Below the pieces are notes generated by a model. That model was not told the origin of the DNA. It saw only the letters and a list, made by a program, of their open reading frames with translations, and ran no database searches. A program made the translations under genes and the position numbers. From JBCCCJ01 sp039029315 (GTDB lineage Bacteria; Bacteroidota; Bacteroidia; J057), in NCBI GenBank assembly GCA_039029315.1, contig JBCCGK010000117.1, positions 1 to 33,962 on the forward strand: DNA of 33,962 bases, in the 5' to 3' direction. Shown piece by piece: positions 22,993-31,552 of the stretch (positions within the stretch are counted from its first letter, which is position 1; each line of letters starts with the position of its first letter).

Positions 22993-24984
22993 TTAGGGAT
23001 TACCTTCGGAATAGGTCAATCCGAAACCGAACTCAAAGAGAGGATTGTGCGAATCATAGGGCACATCCTCTTTTTGGTTTTCAACTGCCTCCATAGAGGA
23101 AGCAAGTTCAAAAGGCAATGTGCCAGACGGCTCAAAACGGCCATATAGGATATCTAGTAATGCCTCATCACTGGCGCCAAAATTTGCGAGTAGTGCTGCG
23201 CTGCTAGCAGCTATTTCTGGAATGACCGCTGGTCGATCCATGTAGATGTCCACGATCGTTGGCACAGTATTCAGGATGTGCAGGATTCGGTCCTTTTCTT
23301 CCCCTTTGAAATCCAAATCTCCCTGATGAAAGAAGTTTTCCAGCATGCTTTTGCCACCGCTTCTGGGGACCCAGGGCGTTTGAAGCCGCAGAATAGCCAC
23401 ATCTGCCTGTTCTGGCTGATCGACTAGCGTTCCGCCATATTGCTGGATGGCATCTGCTGATATCCCTTCTGCATATACCTTCAAAGAACCAGATATCGGG
23501 AGCATCTTGGCTTGACTTTCTTTCCCGTTTTTGAGCAGTACGATGGCCTTTCGCTGAGATAACTCTCCCGCTTTTACAAAAGCCTCCTGACCGACAACTC
23601 TGGCAACCTTGTCAAGGTCTACATATGGATTGTCAAAGAGGCCCAGTGTGAATTTGTCTCGAAGCAGGCGACGGACAGACACATCCAGTCGGTCTTCGGT
23701 CAATTTCCCTTCCTTCACAAGTTGGATCAAGAGCTCAGGACTAGACTCTCCCCCAAATTGATCAATGCCAGCGTCCAGGGCTTTCAAGGCCTTTTCCGAA
23801 GGACTCAAATCATCCACTCCCCAACCTGTGGAAAGCATCATGGTCATACCGAAGACTTTTCTGTCAGTCAGTATGCCCCAATCAGAACAAATGACACCAT
23901 CAAATCCATACTGATTTCGCAGAAGACCCGTCAGGATATCCTTGTTGAAGGCAAAGCCCACATCCTCACTGCTTTGGCCAACGGGAATCCCATAATAGGG
24001 CATGATCTGGGCTGTATGGACTGCAAAAGCAGAATCAAATGGAATCAAATGATAGTCAAAATTGTTGCCGGGATAGGCTTGATCTGCGCCATAAAAGAAG
24101 TGGGCATCCAGGCCATCTTTCTGCGGGCCACCCCCGGAAAAATGTTTGGTCATGCAGGCCACACTCTGCTTGTTGAGCGTATCCCCCTGGAAGCCGAGGA
24201 TATAGGCTTTGGTCATCTCGGCTGAGAGATGGGCATCCTCCCCAAAGGTCCCATTGGTGCGTGCCCAGCGCGGTTCAGTGGCAAGATCTGCCATGGGATG
24301 CAGAGCCAGTCGAATGCCTGTGGCCAGATATTCCTGCCGCGCCATGTCGCCAAACTCCTTGACAAGCATGGAATCTCCAATGGCCCCAAACCCGATGGGC
24401 TCGCACCACTGAGAATATCCTTCAGCCGAGAGATTGGCCCCGATATTTTGACTAAAAGCATGTCTGGGATCACTGCCAATGGTAACCGGAATTCCCAGGC
24501 GGGTGCGCTCCGCCAATTGTTGAATATTGTTGTGCCAGGTGGCGGTGGCTATGGGGGAGGCTGTGGCGAAGATATTGAAATGATTCATCCGCTGTTTGCC
24601 CAGCATGAAGGAGTTGGTAGGGGAGAGGAAGGAAAATGGATTGCTGGGACTGGGCATGTCCATGATGCTACCGTCGCCGCTGTTGGCGATGATGGTGATG
24701 AACATGAGTCCTGCCTTTTCTTCCAGATTCATCTGGGACAACAAATCTTCTACCCGTGTCTCTGTCGACTTCCTGCTATCCTCATACGGATCGAGTTGTC
24801 CATTTTTGTTGAGATCTCTATAGCTGAAGCCATTGTCCGTTAATTCAGGAGCTGCTTCGCCAAAATTGCCCTGGTTTCTGGAGGATTGAATGCTGAAGTT
24901 GATATAGATGGCTGCCACAGCAAGGAGGATCAGTCCAATGATGCCCAGAAAGAAATATCCCACAAATTTGAGTAGTCGTTTCAT
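22993..24984 (-). CDS. Glycoside hydrolase family 3 beta-glycosidase
   Basis: 663 residues. An N-terminal hydrophobic segment (about 6-28) after basic residues acts as signal anchor or uncleaved signal, placing the enzyme in the periplasm. A DLNKNGQLDPYED stretch near 58-70 resembles a calcium-binding loop seen ahead of some GH3 catalytic domains. The catalytic (beta/alpha)8 domain shows KAGLMF, GIPVTIGSDPRH, HPMADLATEPRW, GTFGED, KHFSGGG and the nucleophile motif GVICSDWG (Asp368). The C-terminal alpha/beta sandwich follows (KAIVLLKNG, ending FEFGFGLTYSEG). At 663 residues it is shorter than BglX-type enzymes and lacks the C-terminal fibronectin-like domain. It likely releases terminal beta-linked glucose, xylose or similar from oligosaccharides; the exact sugar cannot be told. 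It starts 142 bases after the STAND gene but has its own promoter, so it is probably independent of that operon. Confidence 0.93.
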   Translation of the reverse strand: MKRLLKFVGYFFLGIIGLILLAVAAIYINFSIQSSRNQGNFGEAAPELTDNGFSYRDLNKNGQLDPYEDSRKSTETRVEDLLSQMNLEEKAGLMFITIIANSGDGSIMDMPSPSNPFSFLSPTNSFMLGKQRMNHFNIFATASPIATATWHNNIQQLAERTRLGIPVTIGSDPRHAFSQNIGANLSAEGYSQWCEPIGFGAIGDSMLVKEFGDMARQEYLATGIRLALHPMADLATEPRWARTNGTFGEDAHLSAEMTKAYILGFQGDTLNKQSVACMTKHFSGGGPQKDGLDAHFFYGADQAYPGNNFDYHLIPFDSAFAVHTAQIMPYYGIPVGQSSEDVGFAFNKDILTGLLRNQYGFDGVICSDWGILTDRKVFGMTMMLSTGWGVDDLSPSEKALKALDAGIDQFGGESSPELLIQLVKEGKLTEDRLDVSVRRLLRDKFTLGLFDNPYVDLDKVARVVGQEAFVKAGELSQRKAIVLLKNGKESQAKMLPISGSLKVYAEGISADAIQQYGGTLVDQPEQADVAILRLQTPWVPRSGGKSMLENFFHQGDLDFKGEEKDRILHILNTVPTIVDIYMDRPAVIPEIAASSAALLANFGASDEALLDILYGRFEPSGTLPFELASSMEAVENQKEDVPYDSHNPLFEFGFGLTYSEGNP

Positions 24985-25009
24985 GTTTAGGTTTGATAAT
25001 AGTCTGGGA

Positions 25010-25017
25010 CAAAGATA
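25010..25017 (-). promoter_or_regulatory. -7 promoter element of the GH3 gene
   Basis: On the minus strand TATCTTTG matches the Bacteroidota TAnnTTTG element and lies 25 bases before the GH3 ATG, giving a leader of roughly 20 bases. No well-spaced TTG -33 element is obvious. The 27-base tandem repeat at 25048-25101 sits immediately upstream and could be an operator or only repeat DNA. Confidence 0.5.
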
Positions 25018-25047
25018 GAGGATTTAGGCAATCGAAGGATGGGCCGA

Positions 25048-25101
25048 TACTCGTAGCAATGATCGGCAAACCATTACTCGTAGCAATGATCGGCAAACCA
25101 T
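25048..25101. repeat. 27-bp tandem repeat, two perfect copies
   Basis: The unit begins TACTCGTAGCAATGATCGGC and is repeated exactly (25048-25074, 25075-25101). A third partial similarity follows (TTGCCGA). Being a multiple of three, it reads on the minus strand as repeated NGLPIIATS, but the surrounding open frame overlaps the GH3 start and has no other gene-like features. It lies between the STAND operon and the GH3 promoter. Perfect identity suggests recent duplication or active maintenance. Confidence 0.9.
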
Positions 25102-25126
25102 TGCCGAGAAGCAAGCGCATCGAAGA

Positions 25127-28100
25127 TTAGCCTATCTTGAGTTTAACTGTTGCTCCACTTTCTAACAGATCAACGATTTGTTGATACAGCTCAAGGTAAG
25201 CCTTCTCACTATAGAGGACTTTTCGCCTGGAATCGGGCTCTGCTCTTTCAAAGGAAGTCCCCACAATGATCGACCCATAGGTATAGCGGACCTCATTTCC
25301 AATATGGATATGCAGCAGGTCAAATCCCGGAACATCCTCTATGGCCAATAATCCTTTGTGAAGATCTCCAAATTTATATTGGTAGGTGGCATGTTTTCCG
25401 CCTTGATTACTCAAGCTGATAGGATAGGTCCCGGCAGGAATGGCAAGCGATTCTGTGGGAACTTGGCCGTCGGGAGCAATCGGGTTTTCCAATGTGTAGC
25501 AGACAAATTCACCATTGAGATAGAGTTCTCCCAGTGTATCTATTGTTCCCGAGCTGGTTCGTTTGATTTCTAGTAAAACTTCCTGAGCTGGTTTCCTGGG
25601 AGAGCTATCGGTCTCTGTGGTCCTGAGCATTCCCTCCTTATCACAGCGAGTGTATAATTCCTGGACAAATTCTACGACATTTTCTGAAAGAATATTCAAC
25701 TGAAATTGTGAGGCATAATATTCAAGCGTACTTGCTCGAAGAGAAGACGCATTCCAGGGAACTGCATATGAACTGTCTTTTTGGTGTGTCTGGAATAGCT
25801 GCAACAACAGTTTCATATACCAACTTTCGAAGTCAAAGCCAAGAAATACAAAATGATCAGCATCCAGCATTGATTTCCTTAATCGTGGAGGAATCGGCTT
25901 GTTGCCAAGTATGGAAAAAAGGAAATCATACAGACGATCATGTGTAAGAACAAGAGAGTCTTCATTCTCTATAGTGCCAAAAAGATTGTAAACCAATGGA
26001 TTATCTTTGGAAACGGAAACATTCACTTCTGAGCGATGTCTATCATGGTAGTACTCAAATTGATATCTGATTTCCATCTGCCTGAAAACCTCAGGAATCA
26101 ACATATCAGGTGAGCAAGAAATAATCAAGGGAAGAGGAATCTGAGCTAAACTTTCATAAACTTCATGAGGACTTTCCTGGAAATAAACTTCTCGTGCTAC
26201 ATCAGAAAGTTGCGTTCTCCTGCCTCGATTTCGAGTCATTTCATCTCCCAGAGTAAACAATCTATCTGGATGATTTCCTGCTTTTTGCTCAAGGGAATCC
26301 TCCATGAGAGAACATAACTTGTCATGTAGGTTTTCTCCATTCCTACCCATGATCGCACCCGGTCCTAAAAATAAAACAGTGGATTCCCGTTCTATGGAGG
26401 TGAGGATTCCATCCCAATCTGATTCAGACATGGAGGGAAATTGAGAAATCTCTGCTGTTGTTTCTTGTGATTGGCTTTGCTTGGAAACAGGGCGGATCAA
26501 AGTTGAAATCTGCTCAGGATTAGGTTTTCCATAAGCTTGAAATGACCCCTTTTCTACCCCTATACTCGAATCTAGTTCTTGGGCAATCTCCAACAAGCCT
26601 CTGGTAATTTTGTTTAGTTTTAGGTCAAATTTAGCCCTGGATATCGTCCCATCATCCAGCCAATTTACCTGCCTTCTGTAGTCTGCGGAAAACTTCACCA
26701 GTTCTACATAAAGCTCCTTCTCCTCCTTCTCTTGAAAATACACTTTCAGCACTTCGATTGCATCATCAAGTTTGTCATTTTTGATCTTCTTCCTGACCTT
26801 CTGCTGGACACTTGTTCCGGTATTCTGCTGGACTTCTCGGAGAATGGCAATCTTGGAGCAACGCTGATAAAATTCCAGAATGAATTCAAAAGGATTGTGC
26901 TCAATGAAATCAATATGAAATTGCTTTTCCAGAAAAGAACGTCGGTGGTTTTCCAACTGAATCTGATTCACGAAAGTGAAATTGACATCTTTCCTATGGG
27001 CCTCCAATAAGCGGAGCAAGAGATCATATTCCCTGCTGTAGAAGTCAAATCCTAGGAAAACGAATGAATGTGCAGTAGCAAATTTCTCCTTTAGAGGAGA
27101 GGGAAAGGGATTATTGCCAAGAATCCTGAATAGGAAGGCAAATAAGTCTTCGTTGCAGAGAATGAGTGAATCCGCTTCCTCCCAGTTTCCGAATATATTG
27201 TAAATGAGGGGATTAGATTTGGAAGGAGGGTCGAGGAGTTCTGCACCCTGTTTGTAATTGTAGTAGGCGAATTGATGATCAATCCCTTGTTGCTCAAAGG
27301 CCTGATGCAGCAGTGTGTCTGGGGAGGTAGAGAGTATCAGAGAAAAGGGAATATAGGCAAGGAGAGAATAGATCTCGTGAACCTGCTTTTGTTGATACAC
27401 CTCTCTTGCTGCTCTGCTTCTTTTAGAAGGTTGGTCCAGCCGATCTCCCAGGTCCAATAAACTCCCTGAAGTAACAAGGGAAGACGCGGAAATCTGATTG
27501 GCAAATGCTTGCCGAAGTCTGGTTTGTAATGGATATCCTTTATGATCGACCATGACACCGGGACCCAATATGAGAATGCAGCTCTCATTATTCACCGAAT
27601 AGGCAATATCATCCCATATGTTCTGCGGAATCTTGCTTTCAAATTCGAGAGGAGGAGGTGGTGGTGAAGATGCAGGCCGCTTACCCTCTATCCACTCGAC
27701 CAGTCGCGGCCATGCTGTCAACAGAATGTCATGGGCAGGTTCATAATATTTGACTTGGTCATGATTGAGGCCAGAGACGAGCAATCCTGCTTGAAGCAGA
27801 CGTTCTGCGATGGGGGCTAAGGTTGCTCTTAATTGGGATACACTCACATTCATCTCCTGGACAGACCTACTTCCCAATTCATCGGAATGCACCCATCTGG
27901 AAGCTGGAATGTCTGTCTCAAAGGACACCATCTCAAAGAGCAGACGTATGAGGTTTTCTCCACCAGCGCCAAGTTCAGCATAGATGTCTTCCAATTGTAG
28001 ATAGAGGGCAATCCCCACCTGGCCCATGTCGATATAATCGCTCAATCTCAGGGATCGATGCTGTTCTTCTGCCAATTTCCTTTCAAACAATCCGCTCAAG

Positions 28101-28834
28101 GCAAAGGAGAGATGGGGGAGAGGAGCATCTAATCCAGCAGCCTCTTCAATCACTCGTGCAGCAAATTCTTCCTCCATCTCAAGGTCTGTATGAAGTGCCA
28201 TTTGACTGATGATGGTATACATCTGCTGCTGCGTCAGTGATGGAAGCTCATAACGGGATGCCTCCCATCTTGGAGCCAGGCTTCCTTTGGGGACTTGTTC
28301 TTCAAAGTCAGAGCGAATGCTGATGAGGATCCGAAGTTGGGGCAGTGCATCCATCCAGTCCACCAATTGCTGGATGAACTCGCTTTTTCTTATTGGATCG
28401 GCTGGATGCGTGAGTAGCTTTTCATAAGCATCGATGACCAGAAGGCTCCTACCCTCATCACCCTGAGCTGGGGATAGGTCATTCATACGCTCTTCAAGCT
28501 CATAATTGGGGTAGGTTCCCGGCCGAATGATGATCAGATCATTCCATCCTTTCTGCCTAAATCGAGGAATCAAACCCGCCTGAATCAGGGAGGTCTTGCC
28601 AACACCAGAAGGTCCGGTCAATACGGTCAAGGCCTGATTTTGAAGTCTATCAGCCAGCTCTTCTACCTCCTGCTCTCTACCAAAAAAAATGGCTTGATCC
28701 TGCTCAGTATAGGCATGTAGGCCTTTGGCAGGATTCGCTGGAGGATCCACCTGGGACTGAACCTTCCGTTTGAGGCGGATGGTGAGGAGGCCTGCGCCCC
28801 AGCTCTCACTTTTTGAGGCAATAAATTCTAGCAT
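25127..28834 (-). CDS. nSTAND NTPase-SIR2-EAD11-SIR2-DUF5675 fusion
   Basis: 1235 residues, no export signal. Residues about 35-385 are an nSTAND NTPase: a lead-in KGLHAYTEQDQAIFFGRE, Walker A GPSGVGKT (74-81), Walker B LLVIDAYEKL (131-140) and ISIRSDF. After a Pro-rich linker comes a SIR2-like domain (about 402-662; LGPGVM, LSTSPD, YNIFG, FLGFDF). Next is a helical stretch (about 677-757; DDAIEVL, SADYRR, ISRAKFDLKLNKI) that looks like effector-associated domain 11. A second SIR2-like domain follows (about 803-1070; LGPGAI, SCSPD, YNLFG, FLGFDF), then DUF5675 (about 1086-1235; LGELYLNGEFVCYTLE, IPAGTYP, DVPGF, HIHIGN). STAND proteins act as NTP-driven switches in defence and cell death. Both SIR2-like domains lack the usual catalytic Asn and His, and DUF5675 has Ser for the usual Cys. 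It is the last gene of the operon, 12 bases after the caspase-fold gene. Confidence 0.85.
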   Translation of the reverse strand: MLEFIASKSESWGAGLLTIRLKRKVQSQVDPPANPAKGLHAYTEQDQAIFFGREQEVEELADRLQNQALTVLTGPSGVGKTSLIQAGLIPRFRQKGWNDLIIIRPGTYPNYELEERMNDLSPAQGDEGRSLLVIDAYEKLLTHPADPIRKSEFIQQLVDWMDALPQLRILISIRSDFEEQVPKGSLAPRWEASRYELPSLTQQQMYTIISQMALHTDLEMEEEFAARVIEEAAGLDAPLPHLSFALSGLFERKLAEEQHRSLRLSDYIDMGQVGIALYLQLEDIYAELGAGGENLIRLLFEMVSFETDIPASRWVHSDELGSRSVQEMNVSVSQLRATLAPIAERLLQAGLLVSGLNHDQVKYYEPAHDILLTAWPRLVEWIEGKRPASSPPPPPLEFESKIPQNIWDDIAYSVNNESCILILGPGVMVDHKGYPLQTRLRQAFANQISASSLVTSGSLLDLGDRLDQPSKRSRAAREVYQQKQVHEIYSLLAYIPFSLILSTSPDTLLHQAFEQQGIDHQFAYYNYKQGAELLDPPSKSNPLIYNIFGNWEEADSLILCNEDLFAFLFRILGNNPFPSPLKEKFATAHSFVFLGFDFYSREYDLLLRLLEAHRKDVNFTFVNQIQLENHRRSFLEKQFHIDFIEHNPFEFILEFYQRCSKIAILREVQQNTGTSVQQKVRKKIKNDKLDDAIEVLKVYFQEKEEKELYVELVKFSADYRRQVNWLDDGTISRAKFDLKLNKITRGLLEIAQELDSSIGVEKGSFQAYGKPNPEQISTLIRPVSKQSQSQETTAEISQFPSMSESDWDGILTSIERESTVLFLGPGAIMGRNGENLHDKLCSLMEDSLEQKAGNHPDRLFTLGDEMTRNRGRRTQLSDVAREVYFQESPHEVYESLAQIPLPLIISCSPDMLIPEVFRQMEIRYQFEYYHDRHRSEVNVSVSKDNPLVYNLFGTIENEDSLVLTHDRLYDFLFSILGNKPIPPRLRKSMLDADHFVFLGFDFESWYMKLLLQLFQTHQKDSSYAVPWNASSLRASTLEYYASQFQLNILSENVVEFVQELYTRCDKEGMLRTTETDSSPRKPAQEVLLEIKRTSSGTIDTLGELYLNGEFVCYTLENPIAPDGQVPTESLAIPAGTYPISLSNQGGKHATYQYKFGDLHKGLLAIEDVPGFDLLHIHIGNEVRYTYGSIIVGTSFERAEPDSRRKVLYSEKAYLELYQQIVDLLESGATVKLKIG

Positions 28835-28846
28835 TGACGCTTTGGA

Positions 28847-31546
28847 TTAACGAGACAGGATGCGAATCTTTTCTGTCAATTTTGGTCTGAGAATGGCCTG
28901 AATGTCTATTTTATGCATGCTATAAAAACATTTGATAAAACTCTCTGTGGTTTCCCCCTCTTCTGATAAGGAAAACGAAATGGCTTTTTCTGTAACACGT
29001 TTGCTTGCTTCTCCGCTGCCAAGGCTTGTCATCCCTATCTGAGTAATGGCAAAATCATTCGTCAACTTTAGCGCATAGAGGAAAATATCCCCGAAATTCG
29101 AGTAGATATTGGATTGATCGGCGGCTTCATATTTGGCTGAGAGGAGTAGTTCGCAGCTTTCTTCGGTATTCAGGTCTAGCTCTATCATTCCTTCTTTATT
29201 ATCAAGGGGGCTGTTATATCCATTGCTGTCAACCCGCTCGAGGGAAAGTTCTACCAGATCAGGGTGAATGTAGCTTGAAGGATTCTCAAGATGTTTGATC
29301 CAAGTCCATAAGGCAATGTGTCCCAGGACTTTCTCTATGCTTGATGGGGATAGTCCTAGTGAATAGGAATAAACTGGATCTGCTGTGCCTGTGATCCAGT
29401 ATTGATCCTCTTTGAATTCAATTATCCATTCTGCATCAGATGCCTGATCCACCCATTGAATCTCATGGTCTATGATCCGCAGGTATTTCTTTATATCAGA
29501 ATTCGTAAATACCTTGTGTAATGGATAGGTCGGGATGTCGACCTCGTATATCTCTTCTTGTTCCAATGGCAATCTTGGGTCCTGAATGGTAATTTCTGAC
29601 TCAGTTAATCCAATATCCTTGAATTGGAATGAAGCCAAAATAATGCCCCCTGCCAGAATGCTTAATTCCTGATCTCCAAATCGCTCCCGAGTAAAGCCAT
29701 GCAAGGCGCCAGCTCCAAGCTTCCACTTCTTTGTTTGCCTGTCAAAAAAAACATGAGCTTGCTGCCCCAATTGAGAAGCATCAACCTTTTTATCCAGAAA
29801 GCCCAGATTCACATCAAAGCCCCCATAAGGGATCATAATGGGAATTTGATCTCTTGAAGCCTGGACTTTAACTTTGATTTTGTTAAATATCTCAGCATAA
29901 GATAATTGTCCTTTCCGCTTGGTCAATAATTGGAGAAGCTGTTGGGTGAAGATCCCGCCATCTGGAGTTTCCCCAGCACCTGTTCCCTCTCCTGCTGCTC
30001 CCAAAAGCAAATAGGGAACCTCTGGAAAGCTGATCTTTCCATCTTCTGTCAACTGCTGTTGATAGTGGCCATCGAGATAACTGGATAGAGGACGAACATG
30101 CTCTGTTGATGAAGAGGCTGTTGGGGTGATATTTTTGATTGAAGGGACCTGCGTAGTTTCTTCCGAATGATCCGTATCAAATATGAGCACCACTCTGGGA
30201 TATTGTGTGAGAGTCGGATTGCGATCATCTTTCACACTATCAGCGAGTAGAGCGATCAATTCCAGATTGGTCAACATACGTGTTCCATCCTGGCGGCTAT
30301 CGTGAAGGACCAATCCTGATTCTTTCCCAGAATCAAATAATGAGATAAATTCCGGTGCTGGTGGGAAAAAGTTGCTATGACCAGCAAAATAAAAGAGGAT
30401 CACATCTTCGGAACGAGCTCTCCGAAAATGTGTCCGAAACGACTCAACCACTCTTTCATAGGTCGCTTCCTCATTTGTCAGCTTCAGAATGCGTAAATCT
30501 TTTTCAAAATGATGCTTGCGAAGATATTCACCTATAGCATGGGTATCTTTGACACAACTACTCAATGGCGTAACGGCTGGATCTTCATAGGTGTCAATCC
30601 CCACCAACATGGCATAAATCTGCTCTCCATCATAGTCATCTTCTGACACAGAACGAATGGCTTCGCCTCCAATTGCAGCAGGAAAACTCAGAGTTTTGTT
30701 CACCATGCTCGATGTGGTGCTGGGAGCATCTTTCAAAGAAGGAAGCTTCCGAAAAGCTGCAATGGCTTCTTGTGTACGGCCCATGAGCAGATTTTTCGAC
30801 CCTCGGCTGTATTCGAGCAGATGTTCAAGCTTTTGGGCTTGCTCGGCATTGGGATTGACCTGTATGCGAAGGCTGTATTGTCGCTGGAGTTGCTCGATGG
30901 TGCGGTTGAGGCGGAGTTGTTTTCGCTTGTTGTTGTGGATATTGGCATCGAGGAATTCCTCATACATGTTTCTGATGGCTGTATCTGGCTGGAAATAAGA
31001 TGTGATCGCCCATTTTTGTGCTTCTCGAAACGCTTCTGATTGGGGATCACTGCCATTGAAGGAGTCTTCCAGATAGGCGGAAAGAAATTCTGCCAGTTCA
31101 CTGACACGATCCAGCCGATCTTCCGGAGGTGCTGAGCCATCTTCAGGCATGGGATCACAAAACCGATGATCTTGTGTGAGCCATTCCAGAAGGGCAAAGC
31201 GAATATTGGCTGGAATCTCAAACTGCTCAAAGCCTACCTCCTCACAAATGCTGGACAAGAGCAGATCTGATACGGCTACATAAGGAATGGTATGACTCAA
31301 CTCAGCTGCTGGCTCCCTGGATGGATACGCACTGAAGTTCATCCAGATTTTGTACAACAAATCCGGGGTGATCAGGACAGGGAAGGCAGCATGACACAAC
31401 AGAATCCAATGCCCCTCACCATAATAGTCGCCCATTTCCAAACAGTAGCGTTTGTAGAAATTCCACAATCGTCTATGCTCCGAGCCACTCATTTGACCCT
31501 GCGGGAGGAAAAAATCCTTATAACGATATGTGATCTTCTCGGCCAT
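28847..31546 (-). CDS. Caspase-fold (pseudo-protease) protein
   Basis: 899 residues, no export signal. Residues 1 to about 285 are a mostly helical domain (FFLPQGQMSG, WILLCHAAFPVLITPDLLY, YVAVSDLLLS). I associate it with Bacteroidota genes beside vWA/AAA+ pairs, so it may be an adaptor. Residues about 305-575 are a peptidase C14 caspase-like domain: YAMLVGIDTYED, VKDTHAIGEYL, and the catalytic His motif FYFAGHS (His390). The expected Cys motif D-x-C-H-S-G reads DTDHSE, with Asp459 in the Cys position, so proteolysis seems unlikely. The last 320 residues are an unassigned alpha/beta region (about 600-899). In related conflict systems caspases are effectors released by STAND or EAD partners. 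Here it may be a structural or regulatory derivative. It lies 6 bases after the vWA gene and 12 before the STAND gene, so it is co-transcribed with both. Confidence 0.83.
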   Translation of the reverse strand: MAEKITYRYKDFFLPQGQMSGSEHRRLWNFYKRYCLEMGDYYGEGHWILLCHAAFPVLITPDLLYKIWMNFSAYPSREPAAELSHTIPYVAVSDLLLSSICEEVGFEQFEIPANIRFALLEWLTQDHRFCDPMPEDGSAPPEDRLDRVSELAEFLSAYLEDSFNGSDPQSEAFREAQKWAITSYFQPDTAIRNMYEEFLDANIHNNKRKQLRLNRTIEQLQRQYSLRIQVNPNAEQAQKLEHLLEYSRGSKNLLMGRTQEAIAAFRKLPSLKDAPSTTSSMVNKTLSFPAAIGGEAIRSVSEDDYDGEQIYAMLVGIDTYEDPAVTPLSSCVKDTHAIGEYLRKHHFEKDLRILKLTNEEATYERVVESFRTHFRRARSEDVILFYFAGHSNFFPPAPEFISLFDSGKESGLVLHDSRQDGTRMLTNLELIALLADSVKDDRNPTLTQYPRVVLIFDTDHSEETTQVPSIKNITPTASSSTEHVRPLSSYLDGHYQQQLTEDGKISFPEVPYLLLGAAGEGTGAGETPDGGIFTQQLLQLLTKRKGQLSYAEIFNKIKVKVQASRDQIPIMIPYGGFDVNLGFLDKKVDASQLGQQAHVFFDRQTKKWKLGAGALHGFTRERFGDQELSILAGGIILASFQFKDIGLTESEITIQDPRLPLEQEEIYEVDIPTYPLHKVFTNSDIKKYLRIIDHEIQWVDQASDAEWIIEFKEDQYWITGTADPVYSYSLGLSPSSIEKVLGHIALWTWIKHLENPSSYIHPDLVELSLERVDSNGYNSPLDNKEGMIELDLNTEESCELLLSAKYEAADQSNIYSNFGDIFLYALKLTNDFAITQIGMTSLGSGEASKRVTEKAISFSLSEEGETTESFIKCFYSMHKIDIQAILRPKLTEKIRILSR

Positions 31547-31552
31547 AGTAGC

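Noticed and set aside
24229..24843. 204-codon open frame on the plus strand
   Set aside because: Lies wholly antisense within the GH3 gene, whose catalytic motifs are clear.
24845..25120. Small peptide gene carrying NGLPIIATS repeats
   Set aside because: It overlaps the GH3 start and promoter in another frame; the repeat alone makes it look protein-like.
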